The notes under the pieces are model-generated. The model saw only the letters and a program-made list of their open reading frames with translations. It ran no database searches and was not told the origin of the DNA. Below are positions 33,012 to 42,333 of a stretch of 64,000 bases of DNA, piece after piece. The translations under genes were made by a program, and so were the position numbers. Positions within the stretch are counted from its first letter, which is position 1. Every line of letters begins with the position of its first letter. Source of the DNA: Chryseobacterium daecheongense (GTDB lineage: Bacteria > Bacteroidota > Bacteroidia > Flavobacteriales > Weeksellaceae). The stretch is taken from the NCBI RefSeq assembly GCF_003729955.1, contig NZ_RJTX01000001.1, positions 1,426,001 to 1,490,000 on the forward strand. The letters run 5' to 3'.

Positions 33012-33678
33012 TTTTGATTTAGACAGCTTTAAGAAAACATGGCAGGAACAACCTGTTCAGCAAAAGTATGATGACAACGAGATCTTACAGATGCTCAACA
33101 GGAAATCGCGTAATTATGTGAAATATATTTTCTGGATCAGTGTTGCAGAATTCCTATTCTTTACCGTTGCAGGATTATTCTATCTTATACAGGATAAAGA
33201 TTCCAACAGTTTCTTAAATATTTTAAAAAAATTAGGAGCACAGAACACTCCTGAACTGGAACAGACTTTCGATGATATCTATCTGGTCTTGAAAATTTTA
33301 AGTTTATCGGTAACTGCTTATTTTGTTTATAAATTTTATCAGAATTACCGCTCTATAAAGATTGAAGAAAATCTCAAAAGATTCATTATCAACATTATAC
33401 GATTCAAAAAAACGGTCAATGCTTTTATCCTGACCAATATTGTTTTATTAATTGCATTTACCTCTATTCTGGTATGCTTTGTATTTTATGTTCTTAATGC
33501 GCAGCATATTGAGCTTACCAATTCCACTCTTACCCGTTTCATGATTCTGGTTGTGGTAAGTACAGGATTAAGTGTTCTTCTCGTATGGATTTATTACAGA
33601 TTGGTGTATGGAATTATCCTTAGAAAACTTGATAAAAATCTGAAGCAATTAAAGGAAATAGATACTCTTAAAAATTAA
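33004..33678 (+). CDS. Membrane partner of the ECF sigma factor (putative)
   Basis: A 224-residue protein with four transmembrane segments (about 39-63, 95-118, 139-162, 176-203). The cytoplasmic N-terminus is short (PDFDLDSFKKTWQEQPVQQKYDDNEI) and a Lys-rich tail follows the last helix. It lacks the zinc-binding HxxxCxxC motif of ZAS anti-sigma factors. Overlap with the sigma-factor gene and membrane location suggest it controls that sigma factor, but this is inferred from context only. Confidence 0.7.
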   Translation: MPDFDLDSFKKTWQEQPVQQKYDDNEILQMLNRKSRNYVKYIFWISVAEFLFFTVAGLFYLIQDKDSNSFLNILKKLGAQNTPELEQTFDDIYLVLKILSLSVTAYFVYKFYQNYRSIKIEENLKRFIINIIRFKKTVNAFILTNIVLLIAFTSILVCFVFYVLNAQHIELTNSTLTRFMILVVVSTGLSVLLVWIYYRLVYGIILRKLDKNLKQLKEIDTLKN

Positions 33679-33685
33679 AATAAAT

Positions 33686-33716
33686 AAAAAAGCATTTCTG
33701 GTCGAAATGCTTTTTT
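33686..33716. terminator. Bidirectional terminator between the sigma operon and rpoN
   Basis: AAAAAAGCATTTC and GAAATGCTTTTTT pair perfectly around TGGTC, between convergent stop codons at 33678 and 33724. Confidence 0.85.
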
Positions 33717-33723
33717 TTATGAA

Positions 33724-35187
33724 TTAAAGTTCTTTTCTTAATCGAGCCACGGGAATGTTAAGCTGTTCCCTGTATTTGGCAATTGTTCTTCGCGCAATAT
33801 TATACCCCTGTTCTTTCAGGATCACCACTAACGCATCATCGGTAAGAGGTTTTCTCTTATTTTCTTTATTGATAACTTCCTGAAGATGAGTTTTAATTTC
33901 TTTTGTAGAAACTTCTTCTCCATCATCATTAGTCAAGCTATCCGAAAATAAATCCTTCAGATAAACAATTCCGTTAGGGGTATCTGCATATTTGCTTTTC
34001 ACCACCCTTGAAATGGTAGAAATATCAAACCCTGTAATATCCGCAACGTCTTTTAAGATCATCGGTTTTAAGGATTTTTCATCTCCTGTGATAAAGTAAT
34101 CTTTCTGAAACTTCACAATAGCATTAATCGTTTGCAGCAAAGTATTCTGACGCTGATTGATCGCATCAATATACCATTTTGCCGCATCCAGCTTTTGTTT
34201 GATAAATAATGCAGCCTGCTTATGTTCCGCAGAATTTTTATCATGAGAATAGGTAGATAAGATATCTTTATATTCTTCTGAAACCCTTAAAGTAGGTGCA
34301 TTTTTGCTATTCAATAAAGGAACTACCTGTCCGTCTTTCACCTGAATAACAAAATCCGGGATAATTTCCTGGTTGATTGTAATTGTTTGTGTATCAAAAT
34401 TACCCCCTACTTTCGGAGACAGCTTTGAAATTTCATCCAGCGCATCTTTAAGATCATCTTCTTCTATATCATATTTTTGGATGATTTTATTATAATGCTT
34501 ATTCGTTAAAGCATCAAACTGATGTCTGAGGATATTAGCAGCCAAAGAAATAGCCTTATCTGAGCTTACTTTTTTCTCTATCTGCAGCAGCAGACATTCC
34601 TGTAAGCCTCTTGCTCCTACTCCGGCAGGATCAAGCTTCTGAACATAATTTTCTAAAATATCCTCCACTTTTTCTTTAGTGGTATAAATCCCCTGTGAAA
34701 AGGCAAGATCATCAACAATAGATTTGATTTCTCTTCTTAGATATCCGTCCGTATCCAGATTTCCAATCAGGTATTCGGCAATTTTTAAATCTTCTTCGCT
34801 AATATTAATAAGGTGGATCTGCTCCAGCAGATAGTCGTACAGAGACTGACCTTCCGTGAGAAGGCTTTCATTATCAAATTCTTCATCATCAGGAGAATAG
34901 TTGCTGGATGCCGTTTTGTAGCTCGGTTCATCATCATACAAATATTCGTTTACATCAAAATCAGTTTCAATGCTTTCTGTTCCTTCATCCTGATAGGCAT
35001 CTTCAAGAGAAGAGTACTCATCTTCTTTGGAGTCTTCTTTTACAATTTCCAAAGCAGGGTTTTCTTCTAACTCCCTCTCCAATTCCTCTTCAAACTCCAA
35101 TGTATGAAGCTGAATCAGCTTCATCAACTGGATTTGCTGAGGCGCCAGCTTCTGTCCTAATTTGAGTTGTAAGTGTTGTTTAAGCAT
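33724..35187 (-). CDS. rpoN: RNA polymerase sigma-54 factor
   Basis: A 487-residue alternative sigma factor. The N-terminal activator-interacting region is Gln/Leu-rich (LKQHLQLKLGQKLAPQQIQLMKLIQLHTLEFEEEL), an acidic linker spans about 50-110, then follow the core-binding domain and the DNA-binding region. The RpoN box is visible as ARRTIAKYREQLNIP near the C-terminus. It recognises -24/-12 promoters and needs an AAA+ activator; none is encoded in the window. A candidate site lies upstream of 20142. Confidence 0.97.
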   Translation of the reverse strand: MLKQHLQLKLGQKLAPQQIQLMKLIQLHTLEFEEELERELEENPALEIVKEDSKEDEYSSLEDAYQDEGTESIETDFDVNEYLYDDEPSYKTASSNYSPDDEEFDNESLLTEGQSLYDYLLEQIHLINISEEDLKIAEYLIGNLDTDGYLRREIKSIVDDLAFSQGIYTTKEKVEDILENYVQKLDPAGVGARGLQECLLLQIEKKVSSDKAISLAANILRHQFDALTNKHYNKIIQKYDIEEDDLKDALDEISKLSPKVGGNFDTQTITINQEIIPDFVIQVKDGQVVPLLNSKNAPTLRVSEEYKDILSTYSHDKNSAEHKQAALFIKQKLDAAKWYIDAINQRQNTLLQTINAIVKFQKDYFITGDEKSLKPMILKDVADITGFDISTISRVVKSKYADTPNGIVYLKDLFSDSLTNDDGEEVSTKEIKTHLQEVINKENKRKPLTDDALVVILKEQGYNIARRTIAKYREQLNIPVARLRKEL

Positions 35188-35309
35188 ATACCTATTTGCG
35201 TTTTTAACATAACATATTTTACGAATTTAATGAATTTATTCGAGAAAAATAACTTTTAGCATGATTTTTGCATTCTAATATTCACTAAATAAACTATTGA
35301 AAAATAAAC

Positions 35310-35343
35310 AAAAAAGCCTTAAACAATGTTTTAAGGCTTTTTT
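35310..35343 (-). terminator. Terminator after asnS
   Basis: AAAAAAGCCTTAAA and TTTAAGGCTTTTTT form a perfect 14-bp stem with a 6-nt loop, immediately downstream of the asnS stop. Confidence 0.85.
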
Positions 35344-35349
35344 AATGAT

Positions 35350-36798
35350 CTAGAATTCAGCATTTTTCGGGGTCCTCGGGAAAGGAATCACGTCCCTGAT
35401 ATTCGTCATTCCCGTTACAAAAAGAACAAGTCTTTCTAATCCTAATCCGAAGCCTGCATGAGGTACAGAACCGAATTTTCTGGTATCGAGATACCACCAT
35501 AATTCATGCTCATCTACATGCATTTCCGCCATTTTCTGCTTCAATACGTCTAATCTCGCTTCTCTTTCGGAGCCTCCAATAATTTCCCCGATTCCAGGGA
35601 AAAGAACATCCATAGCCGCAACTGTTTTGTTGTCCTCATTCAGCTTCATGTAGAATGCTTTGATCTCTTTTGGATAATCAAATAAAACTACCGGGCTTTC
35701 AAAGTGTTTCTCTACTAAGAATCTTTCGTGCTCAGACTGAAGATCTGCTCCCCACTTCTCAATCGGGTATTGGAATTTCCCTTTTTTATTTTCTTTAGAG
35801 TTCAGTAAGATCTCAATAGCTTCTGTATAACTTACACGCATGAAACGCTTTGCCACTACATTCTGAAGCTTTTCAATAAGACCCTCTTTTGCTCTTTCTT
35901 TCTCTGGTTTTGATTTCTGCTCTTCTGCAAAACGCTTATCTAAGAAATCCAGGTCATCTTTGCAGTGATCCAAAACATACTGGATGACATATTTCAAGAA
36001 ATCTTCTGCTAAATCAATATTATCTTCAAGGTTGTTGAAGGCAACTTCCGGTTCGATCATCCAGAATTCCGCAAGGTGGCGGGTTGTGTTGGAATTTTCT
36101 GCACGGAAAGTAGGACCGAATGTATAAATTCTACCTAATCCCATTGCAGCCGTTTCTCCTTCAAGCTGTCCGGAAACCGTTAAGTTGGTTTTCTTTCCGA
36201 AAAAGTCCTGTGTAAAATCAATTTCTCCGTCTTCCGTTCTTGGAATGTTATCCAGATCAAAGTTGGTTACTCCAAACATTTCTCCCGCTCCTTCTGCATC
36301 TGCTCCTGTAATCACAGGTGTATTAATGTAGAAGAACTGTCTTTGGTTGAAGAATGAGTGGATGGCAAAGCTTACGGCATGACGTACTCTGAAAACAGCC
36401 CCGAACAAGTTCGTTCTGAATCTTAAGTGTGCCTGCTCACGAAGCTTTTCCAGACTGTGCTTTTTAGGCTGAAGAATGGTACTTTGCAACTCTTCCGTAA
36501 AGTTATCTCCTAAAATAGTTATCTTTTTAGCCACAATCTCTACGGTTTGCCCGGCTCCCTGACTTTCTACTACTTCCCCCACAACTTTAAGAGAAGAAGC
36601 CGTACTTATTTTATTGATAATCTCTTCGTCAAAATTTTCGAAATCAACAACGATCTGCAAATTATTAATCGTAGAACCATCATTAAGTGCTATAAAACGA
36701 TTGGAACGGAATGCTCTTACCCAACCGTTAACCGTAATGTCATGATGTAATACTTTCTTGTAATCCTGTAGGATTTCTTTAATGGTTCGCTTTTTCAT
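35350..36798 (-). CDS. asnS: Asparaginyl-tRNA synthetase
   Basis: Class IIb aminoacyl-tRNA synthetase of 482 residues. It has an N-terminal OB-fold anticodon domain ([22 protein letters not shown]), motif 2 ([21 protein letters not shown]) and motif 3 ([15 protein letters not shown]). It charges tRNA-Asn directly. A perfect -7 box lies at 36837-36844 and a terminator follows, so it is monocistronic. No anomaly. Confidence 0.98.
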   Translation of the reverse strand: MKKRTIKEILQDYKKVLHHDITVNGWVRAFRSNRFIALNDGSTINNLQIVVDFENFDEEIINKISTASSLKVVGEVVESQGAGQTVEIVAKKITILGDNFTEELQSTILQPKKHSLEKLREQAHLRFRTNLFGAVFRVRHAVSFAIHSFFNQRQFFYINTPVITGADAEGAGEMFGVTNFDLDNIPRTEDGEIDFTQDFFGKKTNLTVSGQLEGETAAMGLGRIYTFGPTFRAENSNTTRHLAEFWMIEPEVAFNNLEDNIDLAEDFLKYVIQYVLDHCKDDLDFLDKRFAEEQKSKPEKERAKEGLIEKLQNVVAKRFMRVSYTEAIEILLNSKENKKGKFQYPIEKWGADLQSEHERFLVEKHFESPVVLFDYPKEIKAFYMKLNEDNKTVAAMDVLFPGIGEIIGGSEREARLDVLKQKMAEMHVDEHELWWYLDTRKFGSVPHAGFGLGLERLVLFVTGMTNIRDVIPFPRTPKNAEF

Positions 36799-36836
36799 GT
36801 GCTGATGATAAATTTTTGTGTAAAAATTAATGTCCG

Positions 36837-36844
36837 CAAAGTTA
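36837..36844 (-). promoter_or_regulatory. -7 box (TAACTTTG) for asnS
   Basis: Perfect TAnnTTTG on the minus strand, about 38 nt before the ATG. Confidence 0.6.
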
Positions 36845-36851
36845 CAAAAAA

Positions 36852-36877
36852 ACAGCGCAATGATGAAATTACGCTGT
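36852..36877 (-). terminator. Terminator after the CDP-alcohol transferase gene
   Basis: ACAGCGCAAT and ATTACGCTGT pair with one wobble around a 6-nt loop; a run of T follows on the minus strand. Confidence 0.7.
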
Positions 36878-36935
36878 CTTAATTAAAAAATCATTTACCA
36901 ATTATTCATTTAAAAAACTATGCATTAAATATGAA

Positions 36936-37535
36936 TTAATTAAAGAAAATCGTTTTTTTTCGCTCTTTGCCTTTCCGAATTTTCCAGGCATGATAGGAAC
37001 TGGGGACATCGTATTGCCATTTCGGCAGCAATAAGACAATTAAAATAACATCAAGATGTGAGATGAATCCCAGTCCTACGGCCAGATTAAATGCCCAACC
37101 TGCTTGCTGAAATCCTATCAAATAAGTCAATGCAATCAGCAAGCTTACTCCCCACATTTTTGATAAGAAAGCATGCGTACAGGTTTCTTTACCAAATTTC
37201 CACCAACTGATGATGTAGCATAACGATTCCATCACTAATATCAAAAGAATTCCTGCCCATTCTTTTTTGATGAGTTCCGGATTGATAAAATACGAAGCAA
37301 ATCCTAATGAAAGCCAGAATATTAAATCGGTCTGACTATCCAGTCTTCTCAGTTTTTCTGAAGAAACACCGGTTTTACGGGCAATAATCCCATCAAAAAT
37401 GTCAGTCAGCAAGCCGAAATACATAAGAATCAATAGTAAAGTTCTTGACTCTTCTCCTTTAAAATAGCTCAATAATAAAATAATAGGAGCCATTAAAAAT
37501 CTAATTCCTATAAGTAGGTATGGAAGTGTTTTCAT
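36936..37535 (-). CDS. CDP-alcohol phosphatidyltransferase family protein
   Basis: A 199-residue inner-membrane enzyme with about five to six transmembrane helices. The family motif D-x2-D-G-x2-A-R-x8-G-x3-D-x3-D is seen as DIFDGIIARKTG...RRLDSQTD, but the glycine after the x8 spacer is replaced by leucine. All four aspartates are kept. The second substrate cannot be determined. It overlaps the stop of the upstream surface-repeat gene by 1 bp (TAATG), so the two are coupled. Confidence 0.85.
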   Translation of the reverse strand: MKTLPYLLIGIRFLMAPIILLLSYFKGEESRTLLLILMYFGLLTDIFDGIIARKTGVSSEKLRRLDSQTDLIFWLSLGFASYFINPELIKKEWAGILLILVMESLCYIISWWKFGKETCTHAFLSKMWGVSLLIALTYLIGFQQAGWAFNLAVGLGFISHLDVILIVLLLPKWQYDVPSSYHAWKIRKGKERKKTIFFN

Positions 37536-38227
37536 TATTTTTTAGCTTTAAAATTCCAATTAACCAAAGGCAGTTTTCTCTTTCCGTTTTTGTTCCAAAA
37601 TCCGATCTGTAACCCTCTAAGTTTGTCTGATTTGTTTACAATTCCAATCTGTAATCCCTTCCCCGTTGTTGCTTTATTATGAAAACCAATTTGCATCCCT
37701 TTTAAGGTATTGGCATCATTAAATATAGAAATACTCAATCCTTTCAATTCTTTTGCGGAAATCCCTAATCCGGAAATTAAAACTCCGTTTCCTTTTTCTA
37801 TATCCGTTGTAATGGCAGAAACCAACATACCGTTCATTGTATTTCCATAATTGTACATGGAAAGGCTGACTCCGTTATGATTAACCCCTCTTACATATCC
37901 TGCAGCGGAAATATTAATTCCATTAACTTGTAAATAGGCTTCTTTAAAGGCAATTCTTGAAGGATCATAAAACATCCAGATTAAAAACCCCAAGGGATTT
38001 ATATCCAGATTAAGTCCATTCACCTTTTGAAAATTGGATTGGGTATTAGGAGCATATCTTGAATCAAAACCTAACCCTACCGTCAGCCCATTTACTTTTT
38101 CAATTTCATTTTTTAAAGGGGTAAAAGCAATGAACTGCGTTTTTAGCCTGAACATCCGCAAACTGTCTTGTCCAAACACTAAGTAGCTGGATAAAAGACC
38201 TATGATGAATAAAAATTTTGTTTTCAT
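37535..38227 (-). CDS. LA_2272-type surface-repeat protein
   Basis: A 230-residue exported protein with signal peptide to about LVFGQ (residue 20). From about residue 45 it consists of short beta repeats with the pattern G-L-x-I-G/S-x-x-N, for example GLSISIFNDANTLKGMQIGFHNKATTGKG and GLQIGIVNKSDKLRGLQIGFWNKNGK. This resembles the LA_2272 surface-repeat family, with a predicted beta-solenoid or barrel form. The function is unknown. Promoter box TACTTTTG lies at 38253-38260. The gene is coupled to a phospholipid-type transferase gene. Confidence 0.8.
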   Translation of the reverse strand: MKTKFLFIIGLLSSYLVFGQDSLRMFRLKTQFIAFTPLKNEIEKVNGLTVGLGFDSRYAPNTQSNFQKVNGLNLDINPLGFLIWMFYDPSRIAFKEAYLQVNGINISAAGYVRGVNHNGVSLSMYNYGNTMNGMLVSAITTDIEKGNGVLISGLGISAKELKGLSISIFNDANTLKGMQIGFHNKATTGKGLQIGIVNKSDKLRGLQIGFWNKNGKRKLPLVNWNFKAKK

Positions 38228-38252
38228 AGCTTACTATTTTAAAATTCTTTTT

Positions 38253-38260
38253 CAAAAGTA
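38253..38260 (-). promoter_or_regulatory. -7 box (TACTTTTG) for the LA_2272-type gene
   Basis: Perfect TAnnTTTG on the minus strand in the divergent intergenic region. Confidence 0.6.
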
Positions 38261-38309
38261 TCTGTAGAAAACACAAATCCGAATGCGGAAAAAAATTAAA
38301 ATATTTGAG

Positions 38310-38317
38310 TACATTTG
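38310..38317 (+). promoter_or_regulatory. -7 box (TACATTTG) for the HTH regulator gene
   Basis: Perfect TAnnTTTG. It lies downstream of an in-frame ATG at 38283 and 16 nt before the ATG at 38334, so it selects 38334 as the start. Confidence 0.6.
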
Positions 38318-38333
38318 TGAAAATCACAAAAGC

Positions 38334-39263
38334 ATGTATCAGGAACTTCTGCTTAAAGAGATCCGTAGAAGAATCGGGGAAAAATCTTTGAATGACGAAA
38401 TTGCTAATATCCTTAATATAAGCTATGATGCAGCTCATAGGAGAACGTCTCTGAAGGCAAAGTTCAGTTTTGAGGAAGCGTTGGAACTGGCAAAATATTA
38501 CCAGATCTCGCTCAACCAGTTTATCACATCAGACCATCAGATTTTAGTTCAAAAAACCAGCGCTGTGACCCATGTGGAAGATTTACAGTCTTTTTTTAAA
38601 AACAATCTCAGTGTGTTCGAAAATCTTCCCCTTTCTGATGGAATGACCATTTATTATTCCGCGAAAGATATTCCGTTTTTTTATACGCTTTCAGATACGT
38701 TACTTTCCCGTTTCAAGATTTACGTCTGGATGAATCTGCTTAATGCAAAACAGGTTTTTATCCCTTTTTTGCAATTCTCACCTCCCGATTTTGAACTCAA
38801 CACCAAAAAATTAAGGGAAAAATATGAAGCACAACATGTTGTGGAATTGTGGAATGATATGACGGTTTCCAGTATTTTGCAGCAGATTTTATTTTATTAT
38901 GAAACCAGGCTTTTATTGAAAAATGAGGCTAACATTATTCTGGAAGAAGTAAAAGAATTGATAGAATATATTGAAGAGAAAACCGAAAATAATCCAAAGT
39001 TTCATTTGTATGAAAACGAGCTGATGCACCTTTCCAATGATATCTTTTTTCACCACCCGAGACAATCACTTTTTGCTTTACCTGCCAATATGTTTGGATA
39101 TATTCTGATCAGCGATGCCAAAACCTGTAGGGAAACACTCAGCTATTTTGAACATCAAATAAAAAATTGCAAATCTCTAAACACCGCCGGAAACAGAGAC
39201 AGGAAAAAATTCTTCAACAGAATGTATATACAGATTAAAAATCTAAAACAAAAAATACAATGA
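38334..39263 (+). CDS. Helix-turn-helix regulator with N-terminal XRE/BetR-like domain
   Basis: A 309-residue putative regulator. The N-terminal MYQELLLKEIRRRIGEKSLNDEIANILNISYDAAHRR is a helix-turn-helix; the remaining ~240 residues are an all-helical sensor-like domain without a recognisable ligand motif. The start at 38334 was selected by the -7 box. It overlaps the following AraC-family gene by 4 bp (ATGA), so the two regulators are made together and possibly act on the divergent surface-repeat gene or the serine hydrolase. Confidence 0.78.
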   Translation: MYQELLLKEIRRRIGEKSLNDEIANILNISYDAAHRRTSLKAKFSFEEALELAKYYQISLNQFITSDHQILVQKTSAVTHVEDLQSFFKNNLSVFENLPLSDGMTIYYSAKDIPFFYTLSDTLLSRFKIYVWMNLLNAKQVFIPFLQFSPPDFELNTKKLREKYEAQHVVELWNDMTVSSILQQILFYYETRLLLKNEANIILEEVKELIEYIEEKTENNPKFHLYENELMHLSNDIFFHHPRQSLFALPANMFGYILISDAKTCRETLSYFEHQIKNCKSLNTAGNRDRKKFFNRMYIQIKNLKQKIQ

Positions 39264-40063
39264 AAAATCTTCGTAATGGTGAATTTTTCGGACAAACCAA
39301 TGAAACTATCTGTTTGGACGGCCTTACCATTACGGATACTGAATATACGCATCCTTATGTCGACTGGCATTACCATGAGAATGCTTACTTTACATTTCTG
39401 CTCCAGGGAAATATGACCGAAGGAAATAAAAAAGAAGTTTATGACTGTTCAGCAGGAAGTCTTCTCTACCACCATTGGCAAGATGCGCATTACAATATAA
39501 AACCTGATATTTTTACACGAGGATTTCACATTGAAATTTCAGAGCAATGGTTTGAGAAATTTGAACTTATAAAGTATAAAGAAGGTAGCTTTACTATCAA
39601 AAATCCAGATATAAAGTTATTGTTTTACCAGCTTTTCCGAGAAGCAAAAATGAGGGGAGATTCTTTAGAAATATCTCTTAATCAACTTTTATTAAATGTT
39701 TTCAGTCAATTTTCAGATCAAAAAGGTCACTGGGAAAAGAAACCAGCGTGGGTAAAGCAGATTGAAGAAATCCTGTATGAAAATGCTACGGAAAAACTGA
39801 ATTTACCAGATCTTTCCCAAACTCTGGATATTCATCCGATGCATTTGAGCAGAGATTTTCAAAAGTATTTCAATTGTAATTTGGGAACTTATATTCGGAA
39901 ACTGAAAATTGAAAAGTCTTTGACACTTCTCAACACAGACAAATCCCTGACTCATATTGCCATTGAGTGCGGTTTTGCTGATCAAAGTCATTTTATCCGC
40001 TGTTTTAAAGAAAATACGGGTTTAACACCATTGAAATACCGACAAATTCTAAGAGGCAGGTAA
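39260..40063 (+). CDS. AraC-family transcriptional regulator
   Basis: A 267-residue regulator. The N-terminal cupin-like sensor is HYHENAYFTFLLQGNMTEG with HxxxxxH-type positions, and the C-terminal (about 165-267) holds two helix-turn-helices, ending in the AraC signature ALNTDKS-like LLNTDKSLTHIAIECGFADQSHFIRCFKENTGLTPLKYR. The signal it senses is unknown. Coupled to the preceding HTH regulator. Confidence 0.92.
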   Translation: MKNLRNGEFFGQTNETICLDGLTITDTEYTHPYVDWHYHENAYFTFLLQGNMTEGNKKEVYDCSAGSLLYHHWQDAHYNIKPDIFTRGFHIEISEQWFEKFELIKYKEGSFTIKNPDIKLLFYQLFREAKMRGDSLEISLNQLLLNVFSQFSDQKGHWEKKPAWVKQIEEILYENATEKLNLPDLSQTLDIHPMHLSRDFQKYFNCNLGTYIRKLKIEKSLTLLNTDKSLTHIAIECGFADQSHFIRCFKENTGLTPLKYRQILRGR

Positions 40064-40103
40064 AAATGTTAATTTCATTCTATTTTTTCTGAAAATAGCT
40101 TTC

Positions 40104-40111
40104 TATTTTTG
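40104..40111 (+). promoter_or_regulatory. -7 box (TATTTTTG) for the serine hydrolase gene
   Basis: Perfect TAnnTTTG, 17 nt before the ATG at 40129. Confidence 0.6.
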
Positions 40112-40128
40112 TTTAGATCAAATTTGAA

Positions 40129-41766
40129 ATGAAATCTATTTTACTTATTGCTTTGATATTAATTTCTGTTTTTTCTTCAGGTCAAAACATTCTCACTCCT
40201 GAGGAAATAGAAAATCCTGTTCAGAAAAACCATTTGCGTAAGATTGTTTTTTTAAATAAGGCTATTCCGCTGGAAAACTTAAAAGAGTCTGATCTTTTAG
40301 AAACTATGACCTTCAGAGAAGATAGTGATTTTGATATCCGTATTTTTCTGGACAACTCTTTGGTCAACTATTTACATCAGCTGGATACTACTTTAACTAT
40401 CGATGAACTTCTTAAAAAAGGAAATTATCAGTTCAATTTTTACGTTGATGGAAAGCTAATGTATACAGAAAATGTAAACTCAGGTGCAGGAAATGCGGAG
40501 AGTAAAAAGTTTAAGACCAGTTTTAGAATTCCTTTTATCAGCATTGCTAATGAAGATTCATGGGGAAAATATTTATGGATGCGTTTTTATCTTGCCAATG
40601 GCGGAATTGATGCTTTGGAAACAGGAAGCCATATATTGAAAATCGAAATCAGACCTTATTTAAAAACAGCGGTTTTAAAGCTCGGAAACGTCATTGCAGA
40701 AGGAGAAATCCGATTAATCATCCCACAAAAAAATATTTCCAAGCAGCAAATTGCCATTCAAAAGATAAAGCCGAACAGTGGATGGAAGGTTTCCAAAGAT
40801 AAGTTTGACCAAGAAAAAATAAGACTTTTAAATAAAAAAATTGCAGAAAACAGATTCCGTGATATTACAGGAATTGTTGTAATAAAAAACAGCAAACTAA
40901 TTCTGGAAGAATATTTTAATCATTCCGGAAGAGACACTTTGCAGGATACACGATCTGTAGGCAAATCTTTGTCTTCTGCTCTCATGGGAATTGCCATAAA
41001 AGAAGGTTATCTCAACAATGAAAATCAAATCCTGAAGGAATTTTATAATTTAGAACAATTCAGAAATTATTCTTTCAAAAAAGATAGTGTCACTATTAAA
41101 AGCCTGTTGACGATGAGTTCTGGCTTTGATGGTAACGATAATGACAATGATTCTCCCGGAAATGAAGAAAATATGTACCCTACCGATAATTGGGTAAAAT
41201 TCGCATTAGATCTGCCCATGACACAAGATAAAATCGGAAAAAACTGGAACTATTTTACAGCCGGAGTAGTTGTCACCGGAGGTATTCTTGACCAATCCGT
41301 CCCTGAAGGCTTAGAAAAATACGCCGATAAAAAACTGTTTCATCCGCTGGGTATTACTCATTATAAATGGCAATATACACCCCAGCAAAAACCTTCATTA
41401 GCAGGCGGCTTGCGTATGCGTGCTTTGGATTTTGCAAAATTCGGACAGCTGTATAAAAATAATGGTATTTGGAATGATGTCAACATTCTCGATAAAGGTT
41501 GGATCAAAAAAACATTTACCAATTATTTTGCGGATAAAAAAGACTTCGACGGATATGGATATCTGTTTTGGAGAAAAGTGTATACCGTAGAAAACAAGAC
41601 TTTTGAAACGTATCAGTCAAGCGGAAACGGAGGAAATAAAATTATTGTATTTACCCAAATACCTCTTGTGATAGTCATCACAGCAAAAGCATATAATAAG
41701 CCTTATGCACATTCACAGGTGGATACAATTGTACAGGAATATTTGTTACCGGCAATTGGTGAGTAG
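40129..41766 (+). CDS. Exported serine hydrolase, beta-lactamase class C fold
   Basis: A 545-residue exported protein, signal peptide to about SSGQ (residue 19). Residues about 20-215 form an unrecognised beta-rich domain (possible binding module). From about 250 a class C beta-lactamase/DD-peptidase domain follows, with catalytic S-x-x-K in TRSVGKSLSS, a region similar to Y-x-N (WNYFTAG) and a C-terminal SGNGGNK in the KTG-like position. It may act on peptidoglycan or esters; substrate not known. It has its own promoter. Confidence 0.85.
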   Translation: MKSILLIALILISVFSSGQNILTPEEIENPVQKNHLRKIVFLNKAIPLENLKESDLLETMTFREDSDFDIRIFLDNSLVNYLHQLDTTLTIDELLKKGNYQFNFYVDGKLMYTENVNSGAGNAESKKFKTSFRIPFISIANEDSWGKYLWMRFYLANGGIDALETGSHILKIEIRPYLKTAVLKLGNVIAEGEIRLIIPQKNISKQQIAIQKIKPNSGWKVSKDKFDQEKIRLLNKKIAENRFRDITGIVVIKNSKLILEEYFNHSGRDTLQDTRSVGKSLSSALMGIAIKEGYLNNENQILKEFYNLEQFRNYSFKKDSVTIKSLLTMSSGFDGNDNDNDSPGNEENMYPTDNWVKFALDLPMTQDKIGKNWNYFTAGVVVTGGILDQSVPEGLEKYADKKLFHPLGITHYKWQYTPQQKPSLAGGLRMRALDFAKFGQLYKNNGIWNDVNILDKGWIKKTFTNYFADKKDFDGYGYLFWRKVYTVENKTFETYQSSGNGGNKIIVFTQIPLVIVITAKAYNKPYAHSQVDTIVQEYLLPAIGE

Positions 41767-41778
41767 TAAAAAAGAAAT

Positions 41779-42321
41779 TTATTCGTCTTTTTTGGAAGGA
41801 ACTAAAAACACATCCATCAAGCCTTCAGGAAGTTGCATTTTGATGAATTTTTCTTCTCTGTTCACTTCAAGGATCCAGTCTTTGATGATAGGTACTACAA
41901 TTTCTTTCCCGTTTAATCTTGACAGGAAGTAATGTTGAGCCGTCTGATCGTTAATGGATTCAATTTCACCACAGCTATTATTTTCTTCATCAAGAATCGT
42001 GAAACCGATCACTTCATGATAATAAAACTGTTTTCCGGAAAGTTTAGGCAGTGTAGCAAGCGGCAGATAAACGCTTTTCCCTAATACCTGGTCTACCATT
42101 GCCTCAGAGGAGTTTTTAAAGAAAATGTTCAGAGCATCAGATTTGCTCCAGGAAGATTTTTCAATAAAAAAAGGAACCAATAATCCGTTGATTTCAACGA
42201 ATATTGATTCCAGTTTATTGTAAAGCTCGGGTTGATCTGTATCCAGTTTCAGGATAACATTCCCCGAAAGACCATGTCTGCGTGTGATTTTACCTAAAAA
42301 GTAGCAATCCTCTTTACGCAT
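41779..42321 (-). CDS. rimM: Ribosome maturation factor RimM
   Basis: A 180-residue 16S rRNA-processing factor that binds S19 in the 30S head. N-terminal RimM domain (KEDCYFLGKITRRHGLSGNVILKLDTD) and C-terminal PRC barrel (YHEVIGFTILDE, IKDWILEVNREEKFIKMQLPEGLMDVF). It lies 12 nt downstream of rpsP, the conserved rpsP-rimM arrangement. Confidence 0.95.
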   Translation of the reverse strand: MRKEDCYFLGKITRRHGLSGNVILKLDTDQPELYNKLESIFVEINGLLVPFFIEKSSWSKSDALNIFFKNSSEAMVDQVLGKSVYLPLATLPKLSGKQFYYHEVIGFTILDEENNSCGEIESINDQTAQHYFLSRLNGKEIVVPIIKDWILEVNREEKFIKMQLPEGLMDVFLVPSKKDE

Positions 42322-42333
42322 ACAGGTTGATTC

